A stretch of DNA of 64,000 bases from Mycobacterium bourgelatii (GTDB taxonomy: Bacteria; Actinomycetota; Actinomycetes; Mycobacteriales; Mycobacteriaceae). The notes under the pieces are model-generated. The model saw only the letters and a program-made list of their open reading frames with translations. It was not told where the DNA came from and made no database searches. Made by a program: the position numbers and the translations under genes. Each line of letters starts with the position of its first letter. The first letter of the stretch is position 1. The DNA lies in NCBI RefSeq assembly GCF_010723575.1, contig NZ_BLKZ01000001.1, positions 4,898,001-4,962,000 on the forward strand. The letters are read 5' to 3'. Positions 50,687-58,732 of the stretch are shown piece by piece.

Positions 50687-52909
50687 ATGACTACCGCCGT
50701 TGTTAGCCAAAAGGCAAGCCTTGCCGACGAACTCCAAGACCTGTACCGCCGCACCAAGGCGCAGATAGGCGATGAAGACCTCGCCCATATCCGCAACGTG
50801 ACCGCGTACGGCGAGGCGATCAACGCTCGTCGGCTTGAGTTGTTGCGTGACGGTTCACCGCAGGCCATCGGCCGTGCCGCAATCCTCGAGATGCTGTATC
50901 GAACGCTCCAGTTCTCAGAACTTGGCCACAACATCGTGCACGGGAGCTATGACCACCTGCCGAATTGCGGGGAATACCACTCGGAGCGTTACGAGTGGGA
51001 CTTCAACGTCGACACGAACCAATGGAAGGTGATGCACCACCAGGGACATCACCCCCACACCAACGTCGCCGGCCGCGATCACGACCTCGGTTACAGCCTC
51101 GCCCGAGCAATGGCCGGTCAAGACTGGTTTGGCCATCACGCCGTGCAGCTCGCGATCATCTGGGCGCTCGCTTCGACGGCACCCCAAGCCGCACCGTTCA
51201 TTCTCGCCAACATCACGCGGCAGGTAGCAGGGCAACGCTTCTTCAGCCGGAACACGCTGGCCGCTCCCGCGCGTATCGCCTTGCGCGATGCGCAGCAGCG
51301 CTATCTGCGCGAACCTCTGGCCGCCGGAATCAAGTTCCTACCGTCACTGCTGGCCAACTACGCCGGCGGGGTTGCCGGGTACATGTCGGTGTTCTTCCTT
51401 GTCGCGATCGAGCACCACGCCGGTGAGGTGGAGATGTTTCCCGACCCCGGCCCCGACGAAACGCCAGATGAGTACTACGAACGTCAAATCCGTGCAACGC
51501 GGAACTTCATTCACAGTCCACGCGTCAACAACTTCTTGGAACGCATCCTCATCGAGGAGGTTCCTTTTGAGAACAGGCCCGATTTCAGTGTCTTCTACGG
51601 CGGTCTCGACACCCACATCGAACACCACCTGTTCCCGGACCTGCCCCCCAACCGGCAGCGCGAAATCGTTCCCGCCGTACGCGAAATAGCAGCGCGGCAC
51701 GGCCTGCCCTACCATGAAACACCGCTTGAGGAAGCGTTCAGCCTCTTGGTGAAGGCCTTGACCGGCCTGTCAATCCCGTTTGGCGAGCGAGAGATCGATA
51801 ACCCACTGCGCCTTCTGACGCAACCGGTGTCGCTGCTCCGGCGACTGGCGTTCGGTGCCGCGTACAAGCCGCTGCCCGAGGGGCCCTACCTGGACAAGCC
51901 GAAGTTTTACAACGTGCCGGTCAAGGTGCTGTCGGCTCGCCCGGTCGGACAGGGTCAGGCGATCCACGTCCGATTGCAAAAGCCTCGCGGCTGGGACGAC
52001 ATCTCCTGGGATGCCGGTGCGTTCGTCTCGCTCCGAGTCGAAGTTGACGGCGACGTGCTGGTTCGTCAGTACAGCCTTCTTCACGACAGCGCCGGCTCCG
52101 ACGTCATGGAGATTTGCATCAAGCGCGTCGCCGGCGGGCGAGTGTCCAACCGGCTCAACGACACCCTGCGCGCCGGAAAGTATGTGACGTTGGTTGGCCG
52201 ACCCACCAGCACCGGCGGCCTGACGATGACGGCAGTACCGCGTAAGTCGCTTTTTATCGCAGGCGGGGTGGGGATCACCCCGATCATTAGCCAGCTGCGC
52301 AAGATCGCTCGGGACGCACCGGCGTCCGACGCGGTGTTGTTGTACTTCAACCGTGACGATCGCTCGATCATCTTCGAGCGCGAGTTGCGTCGCCTTGCCA
52401 ATGACTCGGGTATCAAGGTCCACTTCTTCACCGACACACGTTCGCGCCGTAGGAACATCGCGCACGGGCAGATCTCCCAAACTCTCCTCCAGCAATATGT
52501 TCCGGACATTGCGGACCGCGAAACCTATGTGTGCGCGCCTCCTGCGATGATTGAACTCGCGCAGCAGTACGTTCATGGCCTTGGCCTTGCCCCTGACCGC
52601 TTCCATACCGAGTCGTTCACCCCGCCGACCGTCGACCGCCCCGCCGATGACGGCCAACGGTACACGGTCCGGTTCCTACGCAGCGGTCGCAAAGCCGAAA
52701 TTAGCCGCGCTACAACTCTTTTAGAGGCTGCCAGGCAAGCCGACATCCGAGTTGCCGTCGGCTGCGAACGTGGCCTGTGCCGGGCGTGCGTTACGCCGAA
52801 GCTTCGCGGCGCCACCAGGCCCGACGATGACCGCGCCGAGGTAGAACGCGTGGAACACATCACGTTGTGCACCAGCTTTGCGTGTTCGGACCTAGACCTG
52901 GACCTGTAA
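50687..52909 (+). CDS. Fatty-acid desaturase fused to ferredoxin reductase and 2Fe-2S ferredoxin
   Basis: A 740-residue three-part protein. Residues ~60-360 form a membrane desaturase with histidine boxes HNIVH, HHQGHHPHT and HIEHHLFP, and hydrophobic segments between. Residues ~400-640 form an FNR-type reductase: RQYSLLH for FAD, FIAGGVGITPIISQLRKI and YVCAPPAMIE for NAD(P)H. Residues ~650-740 form a plant-type 2Fe-2S ferredoxin, CERGLCRACVTP with a last Cys in LCTSFACS. The desaturase should therefore need no separate redox partners. M. tuberculosis DesA3 uses a separate reductase (Rv3230c). The start follows the AraC divergent region; no strong ribosome site is seen. Confidence 0.92.
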   Translation: MTTAVVSQKASLADELQDLYRRTKAQIGDEDLAHIRNVTAYGEAINARRLELLRDGSPQAIGRAAILEMLYRTLQFSELGHNIVHGSYDHLPNCGEYHSERYEWDFNVDTNQWKVMHHQGHHPHTNVAGRDHDLGYSLARAMAGQDWFGHHAVQLAIIWALASTAPQAAPFILANITRQVAGQRFFSRNTLAAPARIALRDAQQRYLREPLAAGIKFLPSLLANYAGGVAGYMSVFFLVAIEHHAGEVEMFPDPGPDETPDEYYERQIRATRNFIHSPRVNNFLERILIEEVPFENRPDFSVFYGGLDTHIEHHLFPDLPPNRQREIVPAVREIAARHGLPYHETPLEEAFSLLVKALTGLSIPFGEREIDNPLRLLTQPVSLLRRLAFGAAYKPLPEGPYLDKPKFYNVPVKVLSARPVGQGQAIHVRLQKPRGWDDISWDAGAFVSLRVEVDGDVLVRQYSLLHDSAGSDVMEICIKRVAGGRVSNRLNDTLRAGKYVTLVGRPTSTGGLTMTAVPRKSLFIAGGVGITPIISQLRKIARDAPASDAVLLYFNRDDRSIIFERELRRLANDSGIKVHFFTDTRSRRRNIAHGQISQTLLQQYVPDIADRETYVCAPPAMIELAQQYVHGLGLAPDRFHTESFTPPTVDRPADDGQRYTVRFLRSGRKAEISRATTLLEAARQADIRVAVGCERGLCRACVTPKLRGATRPDDDRAEVERVEHITLCTSFACSDLDLDL

Positions 52910-53401
52910 TTTCACCCAGCACCCCCGTAATTTCGGTTGGCCGACAGTCGAACATCGCCGACGACCCCCGGGTTGTCGGCGATGTTCGCGGTTCGTGGCA
53001 CGGTTACTCCCCCAGCGGTATCCACCCGTAGCGGCCCAGTGGAGCACCCTAGATCAAGGAGCTCGGACAGAGAACCGAGAACTACGGCGCGCCAACGAAA
53101 TCCTGAAACCATCTGACGGTTTCGTCGTGGCTAGCTCGCCCGACTCTGACGAGAAACTGGGTCTTCGGGGGCCGGCGCGACGAACGGGTACCCACCACCC
53201 AATCTAATCCCGGCGCGCTACGGCATGCCGATCTGGTGTCCATCGACAGCGTCGGTGACAGCTTCGACCACGCCCTGGCCGAGACGGTCAACGACGGAAC
53301 ATCATCGGATCGAAATCCAAGAGGCAGAGCCTCCATCAGAACCAGGGCGATGCGGCGTTCGCGACTCAGACAATCAATGTATTTGATTGTGTCCTAATAG
53401 G
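52910..53401. other. Spacer with IS3-type remnants
   Basis: Nearly 500 bp between the desaturase stop and the 3' end of the pseudokinase gene, holding the transposase remnant listed separately and otherwise no gene. No inverted terminal repeats are seen. Confidence 0.5.
53040..53300 (+). pseudogene. IS3-family transposase remnants (OrfA end and OrfB end)
   Basis: Around 53058-53113 the sequence reads ENRELRRANEILK, the usual end of an IS3 OrfA coiled coil. At 53230-53296 another frame reads SIDSVGDSFDHALAETVN, the OrfB region around the last catalytic Glu (normally GSVGDSYDNALAE). The stretch between is deleted. Only fragments remain. Confidence 0.75.
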
Positions 53402-56383
53402 TTAGGCGGTTGTTTCGAGTGCGTAGGCCACCGCCTGCGCGAGGTTCATCCCGTACCCTTCGGCGGTAGCGGCATGAAGTTCTCGGACGGTAAGTTCGTT
53501 GCGGATACGGCTTTCGCAGTTGTCGTGGATCTGTTGCCAGTTGACGTAGGGGGGGACGCCGAGTCCGGCATTCAGCGTCAGCGCCGACGCGGCAGCCAAT
53601 AGCGTCGCTGCTCGACGCCACTGGCTGTCTGCCTGGGCGAACCACCCGGCTCCCTCTAGGTACATCGCGCCCAACCAGCTGTCGCCAATGAGTAAGCACA
53701 GCCGCAAACCTTGACGGTTGAAGTGTGCGGCGCGGGCGAATTCCCCTTTCTGCCTGCACACCAACGCTGCGCCCGCGAGAACGCGGGTGCGGAGCACCGT
53801 TTCATTGTGAGCTTCAGCGAGTGCTAGGGCTTCGGCAAGCCAGGTCAAGGCCTCATCCTCGTCGCCGGACACGCTCGCGGCGAAATTTAGCAATGCCATC
53901 GCGCACCCTTGTGTCTCCACATCAGGGCTGTCCACCGCGCGCAGCAAGCACGTTTTCGCCCGTTGGGTGTCACGCTGCTGCAAGGCCTCCAGCCCCTCAG
54001 CCAAGTCCGCCAAACCTTCGAGGTACGGCGTGGACGCCTCTTCCATAAGGCTTCGCGCCTGCGCGATCAGAGGTTTCGCAGATGACACGTCTTCCTGCCA
54101 CGCCGCAAGCAACGCCGCTGATGCCATGGCCTCGATCCGTTCAACGCTGGGCTCGGGCTTGGCTGCGGCCAGCGCGAGGTCCAGCCAGTGCCTCCCCTCC
54201 CCAAGCAGACCCACTTGCGCGATCGAGATCCGGCGCAAGCCGGCCGCCATTTCCAGGGCGATGTCAGGAGCGTCCTGCAGGGCGAATTGCAGAGCCTCGC
54301 GCACGTTGGGCATCTCCTGCTCCACCCGACGCAACCAATGAACCTGGCGGTCGCTGAACCATTCCGTCCAGGCCTGAGCTAAAAGGGAACGGCACCACTG
54401 CAGATGCGTTCGACTCAACTGCTGCTGCTCGGCCACAGATTCGATGCGCGCCCTCCCGTAGTCACGGATGGCCTCCAACAGCCGATACCGCCGCACACCG
54501 TCATGCTCGGATTGCATCACGATCGACTTATCGATCAACGAGCACAATTCGTCGACCACCGCATCGCGCTCTAGACCCGCACCAGCGCACACCTGTTGGG
54601 CGGCCTCGATGTCAAAACCACCGGCAAACACCGACAACCGCTGCCACAACCGCTGCTCGCTGGCCGTGCACCGGTCATAACTCCACTCGATGCAGTAATT
54701 CAGGGCCTGCTGACGCGTCGGCGCAGCACGTCTACCGCCGGTGAGAAACGCCAACCGATCACTAAGACGCTCAGCAATTTTGTCCAGCGGCATCGCCCGC
54801 AACCGCGCCGCGGCCAACTCAATCGCCAAGGGCAGCCCATCCGAGCGCGCACAAATTGTCGCCACCAACTCGACATTGCCCTCCGTCAGAGCAAAGCCCG
54901 GTTGAACGCTGCGGGCACGATCGACGAAGAACGCCACCGCGTCATAATCAGTCGCCCCCGCCGCATCGAGTTCCCCACCCAGCGCGGGATAAGACATCGG
55001 CTCAAGCGCCAGCACCGACTCCCCATCCACCCGCAGCACCTCGCGACTAGTCGCCACGGTATGCAACCGCGGGCAGCGACGCAGCAAAGTGTCGAGCAAC
55101 TCCGCAGCATCGCCAATCACATGTTCACAGTTGTCCAACACCAACAACGCATTCCGTTCGGACAACGCCGCCACCAATGCATCCGTCGGCGACACGCCCA
55201 GACCGGGACTCAGTCCCAACTTGGCCGCCACCACCTCAGCTACCAACGCGCCCTCCCGCACGTCGGTCAACTCCACCCACCACACACCATCAGGAAACGA
55301 CGCCAACTCGGCATGCGCGGCGTTCAATGCCAAGGTCGTCTTACCCACTCCGCCAGGGCCCAACAGGGTGACCAACCGTGACGCCACCACCCGATCACGT
55401 AACTCCGCCAGCTGCGCTTCACGCCCCACCAATCCCGCAGGCACTGGCAAGTTGCCCGAATTGCGACGTACCCGCGCCACCGACAGGGCCTCACCATCAC
55501 CGGCCGCCCTCAACTCCGAGCGCATCTGCTCGGCCACCGCACGCAACTCGGCGGCCAGTGGCCGATCACCCGGATACCGCGCTACCGCCTGAGCAACTAT
55601 CTCCGCAAACTCCCGCGGCACCCCCAACTCGCACAAATACGCCACCGACGAGGACGGCCACTCCAACAACTGCGCCAGCGGGTGCTCACCACGACCCAAC
55701 TCTTGCCCCGCATGCCCGGTCAACGCGCACAACAACGTGACACCCAGACCGTAGACATCAGCCGCAGCCCTCGGCGTCTGACCAAGACTCACCTCTGGGG
55801 CGAACAACCCCGACCCCGACAACGGCACCCCCGACGCCCACCCAAAGCCCAGCGAGATCCCAAAATCGGTCAGCGCATACCCACCGAAATCGGTCACCAA
55901 GACATTTGCCGGCTTGACGTTGCCATGCACAATCCCCAACTGCTGCGCGGCCTCCAACGCTGCGGCGATCTCTGCCGCCACCCGCACCACCTCGGCCAAC
56001 GGCAACGCGCCCCGCCGCCTGATCAGCCCATCCAGGCAACCTCGCTGGCACAGCGGCGTAACCACGTACGGCAACCCCGAACCCGTATTACCGAACCGCA
56101 GCACCGGCACGATGTTGGGATGCCCGACCAACCGGGCCATGACCTGCTGCTCCCGCGTAAACCGGTCCCGGTTATCCGCCGTCGGCGCGGTCAACACCTT
56201 GACCGCCACCGGGCGCCCCAGCGCCACCTCACTTACGCGATACACCACCCCGGACGCACTGCGCCCAATCTCCTGATCGACCTCGAAGCCAACCTCAAGC
56301 AACTCAGCGGCAACCGTGGGATCGACACCCGCCATCCCCCCCGAAGCCCGGTCCCGTGCCAGCTCTTCAACCAGATCAACCAC
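53402..56383 (-). CDS. PknK-like pseudokinase fused to NB-ARC/STAND ATPase and helical repeats
   Basis: A 993-residue protein. Residues ~28-290 form a kinase domain (IGRSASGVVYRV, RPVAVKVL, ALTDFGISLGFG), but the catalytic loop reads HGNVKPANVLV: the HRD Asp is Asn, and the glycine loop lacks its second Gly, so activity is doubtful. Residues ~310-620 form an ATPase: GPGGVGKTTLALNAA (Walker A), ALLVLDNCEHV (Walker B) and a winged helix. The last ~350 residues are TPR-like helices; no LuxR helix-turn-helix ends it, unlike many regulators of this type. PknK (Rv3080c) of H37Rv has a similar plan with an active kinase. The GTG at 56383 follows GGAAGGA; a shared operator lies upstream. Confidence 0.88.
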   Translation of the reverse strand: MVDLVEELARDRASGGMAGVDPTVAAELLEVGFEVDQEIGRSASGVVYRVSEVALGRPVAVKVLTAPTADNRDRFTREQQVMARLVGHPNIVPVLRFGNTGSGLPYVVTPLCQRGCLDGLIRRRGALPLAEVVRVAAEIAAALEAAQQLGIVHGNVKPANVLVTDFGGYALTDFGISLGFGWASGVPLSGSGLFAPEVSLGQTPRAAADVYGLGVTLLCALTGHAGQELGRGEHPLAQLLEWPSSSVAYLCELGVPREFAEIVAQAVARYPGDRPLAAELRAVAEQMRSELRAAGDGEALSVARVRRNSGNLPVPAGLVGREAQLAELRDRVVASRLVTLLGPGGVGKTTLALNAAHAELASFPDGVWWVELTDVREGALVAEVVAAKLGLSPGLGVSPTDALVAALSERNALLVLDNCEHVIGDAAELLDTLLRRCPRLHTVATSREVLRVDGESVLALEPMSYPALGGELDAAGATDYDAVAFFVDRARSVQPGFALTEGNVELVATICARSDGLPLAIELAAARLRAMPLDKIAERLSDRLAFLTGGRRAAPTRQQALNYCIEWSYDRCTASEQRLWQRLSVFAGGFDIEAAQQVCAGAGLERDAVVDELCSLIDKSIVMQSEHDGVRRYRLLEAIRDYGRARIESVAEQQQLSRTHLQWCRSLLAQAWTEWFSDRQVHWLRRVEQEMPNVREALQFALQDAPDIALEMAAGLRRISIAQVGLLGEGRHWLDLALAAAKPEPSVERIEAMASAALLAAWQEDVSSAKPLIAQARSLMEEASTPYLEGLADLAEGLEALQQRDTQRAKTCLLRAVDSPDVETQGCAMALLNFAASVSGDEDEALTWLAEALALAEAHNETVLRTRVLAGAALVCRQKGEFARAAHFNRQGLRLCLLIGDSWLGAMYLEGAGWFAQADSQWRRAATLLAAASALTLNAGLGVPPYVNWQQIHDNCESRIRNELTVRELHAATAEGYGMNLAQAVAYALETTA

Positions 56384-56526
56384 GTCAGCATCCTTCCTCG
56401 ACTGTCACCGGGTCGACGGCACTGAGTTTCTTGTTGCGGCTCCGCTAGTGGCGGTTCGTGGCGCACACCACGTTGAGCGCAAACGACCCGCCGAGGCCGA
56501 ATGGTCTACGACCAGCCGGCCAGTAA

Positions 56527-56550
56527 AGTAGGAACTCACAAGTTCCTACT
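56527..56550. promoter_or_regulatory. TetR-type operator candidate, copy 2 (perfect)
   Basis: AGTAGGAACT, spacer CACA, AGTTCCTACT: 10-bp perfect arms. It lies 34 bp before the TetR ATG and 144 bp from the divergent pseudokinase GTG. A copy is at 49459. Confidence 0.75.
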
Positions 56551-56583
56551 GGACGATAGAAGTTGGAACGCTTCCGTGTCAAG

Positions 56584-57222
56584 ATGTTGGTCATGCAACA
56601 GATTGTTAGACCGTTTCGGGGCGTCAGCGCCGACGAGCGGCGTGACACTCGCCGCGCCCAGCTCCTTGAGGCTTGTCTGGACGTGGTCGGCACCTGCGGC
56701 ATAGCAGGAACCACCATCGACGGAATCTGCCGAAGTGCTGGCCTTACGAAGCGGTATTTCTACGAGAGCTTCCCGTCGCGCAACGATGCATTTGCAGCAT
56801 TGGCGGACGAGTTGATCGCCGATATCACCGAGAAAATCTTGGCTGCGTTTCCCAATGACATGATGGATCTGCGCGACCGAATTCACTGCGCAATCGACAG
56901 TGTTACCACCCTGCTATTCGACGACCCGCGCAGTGCGCGGTTCTTCAGCGAGGTGATCGGCAAGGAGCTACTTAAAGACACCGTTGGCCCGGCCGAGCAT
57001 AGAATCGCCCAGCTACTTATCGAGTTGATTCTCGCCGGACGCGAGATCACCAAGAGTCAACACGATCGAATGCAACTCGCCGCGTTGGTCATCGTAACCG
57101 GCAGTGTTCGAGCCTTCACCAGCTGGCTGGATGGCCGAATTTCCATCTCAAGAGAAGACCTTGTCGACGAAATCACCGAGATGTCTGTCGCCGCTGCGCG
57201 CAGCATTCGCAGCGATCTCTGA
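56584..57222 (+). CDS. TetR family transcriptional regulator
   Basis: A ~212-residue TetR protein. The N-terminal domain RRAQLLEACLDVVGTCGIAG, IDGICRSAGLTKRYFYESFP is a standard TetR helix-turn-helix (the 'KRYFYESF' turn is typical). The C-terminal domain (DDPRSARFFSEVIGKELLKD) is of the YcdC-like kind. ATG 56584 and ATG 56593 are both possible; no ribosome site precedes either. The perfect inverted repeat upstream is probably its own operator and may also control the pseudokinase. Confidence 0.88.
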   Translation: MLVMQQIVRPFRGVSADERRDTRRAQLLEACLDVVGTCGIAGTTIDGICRSAGLTKRYFYESFPSRNDAFAALADELIADITEKILAAFPNDMMDLRDRIHCAIDSVTTLLFDDPRSARFFSEVIGKELLKDTVGPAEHRIAQLLIELILAGREITKSQHDRMQLAALVIVTGSVRAFTSWLDGRISISREDLVDEITEMSVAAARSIRSDL

Positions 57223-57484
57223 TAACACCCGGTTGCTGCGAAACGTGGCTGCGGAACATTGCGGAGCGCGCTCCATCACCGCCGAACGTCTGGTCACCGA
57301 ACGCAAGCGGCGCTCGCCACGCCGGCGGACTGTCGAAGGCGCTGCGGACGGCCAATGGCTCAGAGTTGGTTTCTCAAGCGCGGCAACGGTTTTGAAGACC
57401 AGAGCCGGCCACTACAAGGCCGGCATGGTCCAGACGTGGTCCAGACCTGGATTAGTCAACCATCCAAGAACAGCTGCGCGGAGG
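57223..57484. other. Spacer between TetR and PPE-MPTR genes
   Basis: About 260 bp with no gene. It contains the direct repeat GGTCCAGAC twice (near 57427 and 57438) and a GCCGGC...GCCGGC stem near 57404-57424 that could end either of the convergent transcripts. Confidence 0.4.
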
Positions 57485-58663
57485 TTAGGGCACGGAACCG
57501 GCAATGCCAATACCAGATAGTTGCTTGCCCACATTGCCAATGCCCGAGATGTAGCTGGCTAGGGCTAAGCCAAGGGTACTGGTATTGCCGATTCCCGATA
57601 TAACGCTGCCCAGGTTGGTGAGGCCCGACAGGAGGCTGCCGCCGTAGTTCTCGAACCCGGAGATTTGCGAACCGATATTCCATAGGCCGGACAGAGCGCT
57701 GCCGATATTGCCAAAGCCTGATGAGCCGCCATCACCGATGTTGAAGAAACCAGACGACGGAAGCAAAGTCATGTTTCCGAAACCGGGTTGCGGCAGGGCC
57801 TGGAAGAGCGACACGACGATTGGTCCCACCGTTGCGTCGATATCGACATCGAGAGTCGACGCACCCAGCGACAGGTCAACGGGAATTCTGCCGAGGCTGA
57901 TGGCGGGGAACCGGATCGGGTCCATTTCAGATTCCATGGGAACCGACAAGGTAATCGGTAGGCCTGAAATAGGAATGGTGAAGCTTCCCAAGCTGATACG
58001 AATGGTATCGATACCAATAGGGATACTGATGGTGCCGAGGTCGAAGACGAGGTCGAAACCGTCGGTATCACCATCGCCGATCAGAGTTAGGTCGAGGGGT
58101 ATCGAGTCACCGAACAGTCCGTGAATGGAGAACGGGTTGACGCTGAGCCCGGTGATGTCCCCGGTGATGGGGAGTTCGAGGGCGGCGCTGCCGCTGAGGG
58201 TGAGGGGGAGCGCGGGGATGGCGAGGCCCAATTCGCCACCGATGAGGCCGTTGCGGTCGCCGCGCCAGAACAGGCCGTTGTTCATGTTTCCGGAGATGAA
58301 GGCCCCGGTATTGATGTCACCGGTGTTGCCGATACCGGTGTTGAGGTCACCGGTGTTGAACCACCCGGTGTTCAACTGCCCCGGGTTGAAGGACCCAGTG
58401 TTGAAATCACCAACGTTGAACCCGCCCGTGTTGTAACCACCCGGGTTGGCCCACCCGGTGTTGAACACACCAGAGTTGAACAACCCCGTGTTACCCAAAC
58501 CAGAGTTGGCAAAACCGGTGTTGAAGCTGCCGGTGTTACCGATCCCGAAGTTACCCTCACCAGAGTTGAAGAACCCGACATTGCCGGTACCGGAGTTGAA
58601 CAACCCCACATTCCCACTACCGGAATTCCACCCACCAAACCCAACCTGGTTATCACCAGTCAA
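57485..58663 (-). CDS. PPE-MPTR protein, C-terminal segment
   Basis: Open frame of 392 codons ending in a natural TAA at 57485. It begins in MPTR repeats (NxGxGN xG, e.g. GFGGWNSGSGNVGLFNSG), passes through a non-repeat beta-rich stretch (LPLTLSGSAALELPITGDIT... SIPLDLTLIGDGDTDGFDLV) and ends with more MPTR-like repeats and SGIGIAGSVP. No start codon of its own is credible; it continues the gene from the segment upstream, from which it is separated by small indels around 58680 (10 bases missing relative to the parallel copy at 61408). PPE-MPTR proteins are exported by ESX-5. Confidence 0.75.
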   Translation of the reverse strand: MTGDNQVGFGGWNSGSGNVGLFNSGTGNVGFFNSGEGNFGIGNTGSFNTGFANSGLGNTGLFNSGVFNTGWANPGGYNTGGFNVGDFNTGSFNPGQLNTGWFNTGDLNTGIGNTGDINTGAFISGNMNNGLFWRGDRNGLIGGELGLAIPALPLTLSGSAALELPITGDITGLSVNPFSIHGLFGDSIPLDLTLIGDGDTDGFDLVFDLGTISIPIGIDTIRISLGSFTIPISGLPITLSVPMESEMDPIRFPAISLGRIPVDLSLGASTLDVDIDATVGPIVVSLFQALPQPGFGNMTLLPSSGFFNIGDGGSSGFGNIGSALSGLWNIGSQISGFENYGGSLLSGLTNLGSVISGIGNTSTLGLALASYISGIGNVGKQLSGIGIAGSVP

Positions 58664-58732
58664 CCCAAACCCAATGTTGTTCGACCAAACCCGATGTTGC
58701 CAACCCCGGCATTACCCAACCCAAAGTTGTAA

